Assembly: GCA_963703335.1 (NCBI GenBank)
Contig: OY969812.1
Span: forward strand, 2,728,001-2,792,000
DNA: 64,000 nt
DNA from: VRUE01 sp963703335
GTDB taxonomy: Bacteria; Actinomycetota; Thermoleophilia; Solirubrobacterales; 70-9
Direction of reading: 5' to 3'
Part shown: piece after piece, positions 58,586 to 64,000 of the stretch
Position numbering within the stretch: position 1 is the first letter of the stretch
How the letters are laid out: each line of letters begins with the position of its first letter
Made by a program: the position numbers and the translations under genes
The notes under the pieces: model-generated
Told to the model about the DNA's origin: nothing
What the model saw: only the letters and a program-made list of their open reading frames with translations
Database searches by the model: none

Positions 58586-60091
58586 CTAAGTGAGGGGTTC
58601 TTGACCAGCCCCACCGGTGGCTTCGGCATCATCGGCGCCCCCTGCTTGCGCTTCTGATTCAGGGGGCTGTGGACTGCCTTCGGGCTGCCCGGACGTAGCC
58701 GGCGAGCTTCCTTTGCCCTTGCTTTTGCTGGTCCCGCCGGCTTGGGAGTGATCCGGCGGACTAGCGTGGGCCGGAGGGCCATGGTGGTTGCCCGAGGCTC
58801 CGCGGCCCGCGTGCCCTGCCTTCTTCGAAGCTGAATTCCGGTGTGCCTTTCCGGAGTTGGCGCTACCGCCAGCCTTTTTATGGGCTGCCGCGGTTTCCTG
58901 GCCGTGGCGGGAGGCCTCGGGCAATTCGCCTGGCGATCCGGGAGGGGACCCGTTCCCCTTGGCGGTCAGGTTCTCTGGCTTTGGAGCCGACCCGGTAGCG
59001 GTTTTGTCCTTGCCGTCGCTCGATGGGGCGGCTGCGCCGGCGGGCCTTGAGGTGTCCTGGCCGGCAACGCCCGCGCGCTTGGCGGACCCATTCGCAGCGG
59101 CCGCCGCGGGCGCCACCACACCGGGTGCGGCGCCGTCGGTCTCATGGTCAGGCTTCGTCGCGCTGCCACCAGAATTGCCCGGGAGGCCCGCGTCAATCAG
59201 ATTGCTGCGATCCGCGGCGGTGACCCCAACGGTTGCCACGACCGCCACCGTCGCAACCCCCTTAAGCACCGCTGAGCTCGCCGCGACCTTCCCGGCTCCG
59301 ACGCCAACTCCCGATGCGGCCGCCCCAGCTCCGGCAGCACTCGTGGCTGCCTGCCCACCAGCCAAGCCGTGCAGGATCGAGGCCGCGACCGCCGCCGGCA
59401 GCGGTGACAGTGCCGCCAGGTCCTGCCTTCGGGAGTCGATCGAGTCGCGGAAGGCGCGACAGTCGGCACAGGCGCGCAGGTGGGCCTGGATGTCGCGGCG
59501 ACGGGTGACACGCCCGTCCGCGTCCGACAGCTGCCTCGTCACCTGGTCGCAGTCCATCTCACGCCCCGCTTCCAGCTCGCACAGGCTGAGTCGCGCCTCG
59601 TAGACCGTCTGGCGTGCCACCGAGGCGGATGTGTCGAACGCTTCGCCGATCTGCTCGTAGTCGAGCCCCGAGAGCTCGCGCATCACCAGCGCCGCGCGCT
59701 GGCGCTCGGGAAGGGCACCGAGGTCGATGAGGAGCCGCTCCAGGCGCTCGCGCAGGGCCACCGTCTCGGCGATCTCCGCCGCTCCGCTGGCGCGAGAGTC
59801 GTCGAGCTCGGGCCCCTCGCGACGCCTGCGCAGCAGGTCGATGGACTCGTTGTGGGCGACGCGGTAGAGCCAGGGTTTGAGCCGGATCTCCCGCATCTCG
59901 CCCGGCAGCGAGCGCAGCGCCTTGACCATCGTGTTCTGCAGCGCTTCCTGGGCGTCCTCGGGACGACTCACGATCGAGAGACAGAAGCGGTAGAGGTCCT
60001 GGTGGTAGCGCTTGTAGATCGCCGTGAAAGCGCGCCGGTCGCCCTCCGTGGCCTGGCGGGCAAGCCACGCATCTGAGAGCAGTGGGGTCAT
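58586..60091 (-). CDS. ECF sigma factor fused to zinc-finger, membrane anchor and disordered exterior tail
   Basis: 501 residues. Region 2 at about 20-90 (RAFTAIYKRYHQDLYRFCLS, then KPWLYRVAHNESIDLLRRRR) and region 4 at about 125-175 (LPERQRAALVMRELSGLDYE) form a sigma-70 family ECF factor. Next is a zf-HC2-type anti-sigma motif (about 180-215, MDCDQVTRQLSD...HLRACADC), then one membrane helix (about 263-292) and a 200-residue Ser/Gly/Pro/Lys-rich tail that must lie outside. Normally sigma and anti-sigma are separate proteins. As one chain the sigma factor would be held at the membrane until cut. No separate anti-sigma gene is next to it. Divergent from alaS. Confidence 0.85.
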   Translation of the reverse strand: MTPLLSDAWLARQATEGDRRAFTAIYKRYHQDLYRFCLSIVSRPEDAQEALQNTMVKALRSLPGEMREIRLKPWLYRVAHNESIDLLRRRREGPELDDSRASGAAEIAETVALRERLERLLIDLGALPERQRAALVMRELSGLDYEQIGEAFDTSASVARQTVYEARLSLCELEAGREMDCDQVTRQLSDADGRVTRRRDIQAHLRACADCRAFRDSIDSRRQDLAALSPLPAAVAASILHGLAGGQAATSAAGAGAAASGVGVGAGKVAASSAVLKGVATVAVVATVGVTAADRSNLIDAGLPGNSGGSATKPDHETDGAAPGVVAPAAAAANGSAKRAGVAGQDTSRPAGAAAPSSDGKDKTATGSAPKPENLTAKGNGSPPGSPGELPEASRHGQETAAAHKKAGGSANSGKAHRNSASKKAGHAGRGASGNHHGPPAHASPPDHSQAGGTSKSKGKGSSPATSGQPEGSPQPPESEAQAGGADDAEATGGAGQEPLT

Positions 60092-60184
60092 CTCTCGATC
60101 GTCTCACCGCAATGAGCCATCCAGTCAAGAGTAGGGGCACCTCGTCCAGTCCTCCAACGCAGCGCGAGCGCCGTTGTCAGCCCG

Positions 60185-60199
60185 TAGGCTCTGCGATTC
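60185..60199 (+). promoter_or_regulatory. leaderless-type -10 element of alaS-ruvX-mltG
   Basis: TAGGCT at 60185-60190, 9 nt before ATG 60200. Confidence 0.5.
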
Positions 60200-62857
60200 A
60201 TGAAGGCAGCCGAGATCCGCGACACCTATCTCTCCTTCTTTGCCGAGCGCGGGCACAAGATCGTGCCCTCCGCTTCATTGGTCCCGTCGGCGCACGATCC
60301 TTCGGTGCTCTTGACGACGGCGGGTATGCAGCCGTTCAAGCCCTACTTCCTCGGTCGCGAGGAGCCGCCGGCACCGCGGCTCACCGATGTGCAGAAGTGC
60401 TTTCGCACGACCGACATCGAGGAGGTCGGCAAGACGGCCCGCCATCTGACCTTCTTCGAGATGCTCGGCAACTGGAGCTTCGGCGACTACTTCAAGGAGG
60501 AGTCGATCCCCTGGGGTTGGGAGCTCTCCACGCGGGGGTTCGGCATGGACCCGGAGCGCATCTGGGTGACCGTCTTCGGCGGCGACGAGGAGCTGGGACT
60601 CGGTCCTGACGACGAGGCGATCGCGATTTGGCGGGCGGTCGGCGTCCCCGATGAGCGGATCGTCCACCTCGGGCGGGAGGACAACTTCTGGCAAGGCGGC
60701 CCGACCGGGCCCTGCGGGCCCTGCTCGGAGCTCTATCTCGACCGCGGCTTGGAGTTCGGCGCCGAGGGCGAGCGCCCGGGCGACGATACCGATCGCTTTC
60801 TCGAGTTCTGGAACCACGTCTTCATGAGCTACGACCTCGGAGCGGATGGTTCGCTCACTGAGCTGCCGATGCGAAACATCGACACCGGCATGGGCCTCGA
60901 CCGCATGGCCGCGATCCTGCAGGACGTCCCTTCGGTCTATGAGACCGACTTGATCCGGCCGCTGATCGATCTCGCCGAGGAGCTCTCCGGGCGCTCCTAT
61001 GCCGAGGGCGGCGCGGTCACCCGGGCGATGCGGATCGTCGCCGACCACTCGCGCGGCGCCTCGTTCCTGATCGCCGACGGGGTGGTTCCCTCGAACGAGG
61101 ACCGCGGCTACATCTTGCGCCGGATCATGCGCCGGGCGATCCAGCAGGGCCGCACGCTCGGCCTCGAGGCACCCTGGCTGGGACGCTTCGCCGAGCGCGC
61201 GATCGAGGTGATGGGCGAGGCCTACCCGGAGCTGGTGGCCGAGCGCGAGACGATCGCGCGCTGGGTCGGCGACGAGGAGGAGAGCTTCGGTCGCACCCTG
61301 GAGCGTGGCAGCGAGCTGCTCGACCGCCTGGTCGCCGAAGCGAAGCAATCAGGCACCTCGTGGATCGACGCCTCAGATGCCTTCGAGCTCCACGACACCT
61401 ACGGCTTCCCCTACGACCTGACCAAGGAGCTGCTGGCCGAGCAGGGCCTCTCGGTCGACGACTCGGGCTTCGAGGAGCTGATGGAGGAGCAGCGCCAGCG
61501 CTCCCGCGGCGGCAGTGCGACGGCGCACGGGTCCGAGGACAGGCACGAGCGCGTGATCGCGTTCGCCACGGCGGTGCCGCCGACCCGTTTTGTCGGCTAC
61601 GAGATGCTGCGCTCAACCACCGGGCTGGCGGCGGTCGAGCGCGAGGACGGCCGCGCCCTGGTCAAGCTTGAGGAGAGCCCCTTTTACGCCGAGGGCGGCG
61701 GTCAGGTCGCCGACTCGGGCTTGCTGCGCTGGCCCGGCGGCGAGGCGCGCGTCGTCGACGTCTACCGGGTCGGCGACGACCAGGCGTTGGAGGTTGATCT
61801 GTCGGCAGAGATCGACGAGAGCAGCTCGGTGGAGGCAGAGGTGGATCGCGAGGTGCGGCACGCGACTATGCGCAATCACACGGCAACGCACCTGCTCCAC
61901 GCGGCGCTGCGCGAGCAGCTCGGCACCCACGTGCGCCAGGCGGGCTCGGCTGTTCGCCCGGACAAGCTGCGCTTCGACTTCACCCACGGCCAGGGGCTGA
62001 GCGGCGAGGAACTGCGCGCGGTGGAGGACCGGGTCAACGAGTGGATCAAGGCGAGTCGGCCGGTGCGCTGGCTGGAGATGGAGCGTGCCGAGGCCGAACG
62101 GCTGGGAGCGATGGCGCTCTTCGGCGAGAAGTACGGCGAGTGGGTTCGTGTGGTCGAGGTCGAAGGGGTCTCGCGCGAGCTCTGCGGTGGCACCCACGTC
62201 GCCAACACGGCGGAGATCGGCATCTTCAAGATCGCCTCGGAGGGGTCGAGCGCAGCCAACGTGCGTCGCATCGAGGCACTCAGTGGCCCGGGGGCGATCG
62301 ATTGGTTTCGCGAGCGCGAGGCGACCCTGCGCGAGGTCGGCGAGCTGCTCGAGTCCCCTCAGGACCCGCTTGCGGGAGCGCGCCGCGCCGCCGTGAAGCT
62401 GAAGGAGGCGGGGGCAGGGGCCGAGCAAGCCCAGCGCGAGCAACTCAGCGTCGAAGCGGGGAAAGGGCTCGACAACGCGGTCGACTACGTGATTCGCGAC
62501 TCTGCCGGCGATGTCGTTGCGGTTGTGGAGATGAAGACCACGATGCCGGCCAGTCAGAAGCAACTCCTGGAGGTGGCGAACAGGATCCAGTCGAAGCTCG
62601 AGCGGCCCTCGGTGGTGATGCTCGGCAGTGCGCCAGAGGAGGGGAAGGCGGCGCTGGTGGCGTTGGTCTCGAAGGAGGCTGTTGACCGGGGGATATCCGC
62701 GGCCTCACTGATCGAGGCGATGGCCCCGGTCGTCGGCGGTGGCGGTGGCGGCCGCGAGAACATGGCACAGGCTGGCGGTAGCAAGCCGGCGATGATCGAG
62801 AAGGCGTTTGCCGCCGGTCGGTCCTCCGCCAAGCTCGAATTGAGCGCAGGGGCATGA
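60200..62857 (+). CDS. alaS: alanyl-tRNA synthetase
   Basis: 885 residues, full length. The catalytic class II core begins IRDTYLSFFAERGHKIVPSA, with TTAGMQPFKPYFLG, VQKCFRTTDIEEVGKTARHL, and NIDTGMGLDRMAAIL. The editing domain has the zinc ligands in NHTATHLLHAALRE and CGGTHVANTAEIG. The C-terminal oligomerisation part ends with a Gly-rich GGGGGGRENMAQAGG segment, the DHHA1-type ending. It charges and proofreads tRNA-Ala. Leaderless promoter; the stop overlaps ruvX (ATGA), so alaS, ruvX and mltG form one operon. Confidence 0.96.
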   Translation: MKAAEIRDTYLSFFAERGHKIVPSASLVPSAHDPSVLLTTAGMQPFKPYFLGREEPPAPRLTDVQKCFRTTDIEEVGKTARHLTFFEMLGNWSFGDYFKEESIPWGWELSTRGFGMDPERIWVTVFGGDEELGLGPDDEAIAIWRAVGVPDERIVHLGREDNFWQGGPTGPCGPCSELYLDRGLEFGAEGERPGDDTDRFLEFWNHVFMSYDLGADGSLTELPMRNIDTGMGLDRMAAILQDVPSVYETDLIRPLIDLAEELSGRSYAEGGAVTRAMRIVADHSRGASFLIADGVVPSNEDRGYILRRIMRRAIQQGRTLGLEAPWLGRFAERAIEVMGEAYPELVAERETIARWVGDEEESFGRTLERGSELLDRLVAEAKQSGTSWIDASDAFELHDTYGFPYDLTKELLAEQGLSVDDSGFEELMEEQRQRSRGGSATAHGSEDRHERVIAFATAVPPTRFVGYEMLRSTTGLAAVEREDGRALVKLEESPFYAEGGGQVADSGLLRWPGGEARVVDVYRVGDDQALEVDLSAEIDESSSVEAEVDREVRHATMRNHTATHLLHAALREQLGTHVRQAGSAVRPDKLRFDFTHGQGLSGEELRAVEDRVNEWIKASRPVRWLEMERAEAERLGAMALFGEKYGEWVRVVEVEGVSRELCGGTHVANTAEIGIFKIASEGSSAANVRRIEALSGPGAIDWFREREATLREVGELLESPQDPLAGARRAAVKLKEAGAGAEQAQREQLSVEAGKGLDNAVDYVIRDSAGDVVAVVEMKTTMPASQKQLLEVANRIQSKLERPSVVMLGSAPEEGKAALVALVSKEAVDRGISAASLIEAMAPVVGGGGGGRENMAQAGGSKPAMIEKAFAAGRSSAKLELSAGA

Positions 62858-63258
62858 GAGTCCTCGCCCTCGATCACGGCACCGCGAGGATCGGCTGCGC
62901 AATCTCCGACCCCAGCGGCACCCTGGCGACGCCACTGCCAGTGATCGAACCACCCGCCGCTAGCGCGGTCGCCGACCTAGTCACCAAGCACGAGGTCGAG
63001 CTCGTCGTGGTCGGCCTGCCGCTCCACCTCAGCGGCGAGGAAGGCAGTCAGGCGGCGTTGACTCGCAGTTTCTGTGTCGAACTCGAAGCTCTGCTGGAGA
63101 TCCCGGTCGAGACCTACGACGAGCGGCTGACGACCCGCATGGCCGAGGCAAGCAAGCGCGAAGGCGCTGCCGCGGCCCCGGACTCTCTCGCGGCCGCGCA
63201 CCTGCTGCAGGCATACCTCGCCGGTCAGGCCGCGATCGAAGAGCGCGACGATGAGTGA
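62854..63258 (+). CDS. ruvX: Holliday-junction resolvase-like YqgF/RuvX
   Basis: 134 residues with an RNase H fold: RVLALDHGTARIGCAISDPS (first acidic residue), VELVVVGLPLHLSGEEG, and VETYDERLTTRMAEAS with the second acidic site. The C-terminal Asp sits in PDSLAAAHLLQAYL. The family is linked to 16S rRNA 5' maturation and junction cleavage. Overlaps alaS by 4 bp and mltG by 8 bp. Confidence 0.92.
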   Translation: MRVLALDHGTARIGCAISDPSGTLATPLPVIEPPAASAVADLVTKHEVELVVVGLPLHLSGEEGSQAALTRSFCVELEALLEIPVETYDERLTTRMAEASKREGAAAAPDSLAAAHLLQAYLAGQAAIEERDDE

Positions 63259-64000
63259 CGATCCACGGGCCACCGAGCGGGCGGAGCGTCGCCGCGAACG
63301 CGAAGAGCGCCGAGCGAATCAAGCCACTCTGACTCCCAAGCCGTCCAGGCCCCGCAAAGCGAAGACCCCGAAGCCCCCCAAGCCGCCGCGCTCGAGCCGG
63401 CGTCGTCTCGGCATCGCCGCCGCGTTGGCTGTCGTCCTTCTCGGTATCGCCGCGATCGCAGCGCTCGCCTACAGGCACTTCCACCGCGACACTCCCCCGC
63501 CGGTGGTGATCCGCACGATCACGGTGACTATCCCCGAGGGATACACACGCGCTCAAACCGCCGAGATCGCCAAGCAGGAAGGCCTGCGCGGGGGCTATGA
63601 GCAGGCCAGCGTTCGCTCCCAGTATCTGAATCCCGCCAAGTACGGCGGCAAGGACGCCAAGGACCTCGAGGGCTTTCTCTTTCCGGACACCTTCGAACTG
63701 GAAAAGCACGCCAGCGCGACCAACCTCGTGCAGCTGCAGCTCGAAGACTTCAAGCGGCGCATCGCCGGAGTCGACATGAGCTACGCGCGTTCGAAGAACC
63801 TGACCACCTACGACGTGGTCACGATCGCCTCGATGGTCGAGGACGAGGCAGCGCTGGAAAGCCAGCGGAAGCTGGTCGCGGCCGTGATCTATAACCGCCT
63901 GCACGAAGGGATGCCGCTGGGGATCGACGCCACCACCCGCTTCGCCACCGGCAACTACACCGAGCCGCTGACCGAATCCGAACTCGCGATCGACTCCCCA
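63251..64000 (+). CDS. mltG: endolytic murein transglycosylase MltG, N-terminal part (cut by window end)
   Basis: ATG 63251 starts inside the ruvX end; the frame is open to base 64000, about 250 residues. A charged Lys/Arg/Pro cytoplasmic tail of about 55 residues precedes a single membrane helix (LGIAAALAVVLLGIAAIAAL). The exterior part has a LysM-like segment (TIPEGYTRAQTAEIAKQEGL), then EGFLFPDTFEL and the catalytic block TIASMVEDEAALESQRKLVA with AAVIYNRLHEGMPLGIDATT. The Glu in MVEDE is the expected catalytic acid. It cuts nascent peptidoglycan strands near the membrane. The C-terminal end lies beyond the window. Confidence 0.92.
   Translation, partial: MSDDPRATERAERRREREERRANQATLTPKPSRPRKAKTPKPPKPPRSSRRRLGIAAALAVVLLGIAAIAALAYRHFHRDTPPPVVIRTITVTIPEGYTRAQTAEIAKQEGLRGGYEQASVRSQYLNPAKYGGKDAKDLEGFLFPDTFELEKHASATNLVQLQLEDFKRRIAGVDMSYARSKNLTTYDVVTIASMVEDEAALESQRKLVAAVIYNRLHEGMPLGIDATTRFATGNYTEPLTESELAIDSP

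Overview
The window is GC-rich DNA that reads as a chromosomal segment of an actinobacterium, most likely class Thermoleophilia, order Solirubrobacterales. The grounds are the ruvX-mltG order behind alaS, the hisS-aspS pair, a ceoBC-type TrkA pair beside APC-type transporters, many leaderless promoters (TAnnnT placed 6-10 nt before ATG/GTG), U-tract-poor hairpin terminators, and large families of exported proteins with no known function. The taxonomy is inferred from gene content and style, not from a marker search.

Layout. 1-12.6 kb: surface-protein region A. A giant NHL/propeller protein carrying a perfect 846-bp in-frame duplication is followed by its partner of repeated Cys modules, then small secreted proteins and a YbhB-like lipoprotein. 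12.7-19.6 kb: two APC-superfamily transporters with universal-stress-like C-termini, two TrkA-type NAD-binding K+ regulators, and a frameshifted FAD oxidoreductase. 19.6-24.8 kb: tRNA-Gln(CUG), a lipoprotein, and a heterodimeric ABC exporter with one degenerate ATP site. 24.8-29.1 kb: glycan genes (GH92, a GT39-like transferase, GtrA). 29.2-36.6 kb: a divergent leucyl-tRNA synthetase, a GNAT-like protein behind a promoter with two operator-like repeats, a structured leader RNA before threonine synthase, and ETF-quinone oxidoreductase behind a FadR-like operator. 37.2-45.9 kb: surface-protein region B, a second copy of the same two-gene cassette with its own small secreted, collagen-like and lipoprotein satellites. 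46.3-48.95 kb: a GNAT enzyme, a 58-residue exported peptide, and a 1.4-kb mini-island at the 3' end of tRNA-Met carrying hicBA and a DUF5678/retropepsin pair. 49-64 kb: mostly housekeeping genes (M29-like peptidase, formiminotransferase, MBL hydrolase, hisS, aspS, a 6S RNA candidate, a nuclease-like protein, a NifU-MnmA fusion, an ECF sigma factor fused to its own zinc finger and membrane anchor, alaS, ruvX, mltG).

How it fits together. The two surface cassettes share one design: an ATGA-coupled pair of a propeller/FnIII protein with a basic tail and a protein built of repeated cysteine modules, surrounded by small secreted proteins. Several of the small proteins prefer GAA/AAA codons, unlike the housekeeping genes. 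Together they are the best candidate for an undescribed cell-surface system. The glycan cluster and MltG would act in the same envelope compartment. The APC/TrkA block reads as a potassium-uptake module.
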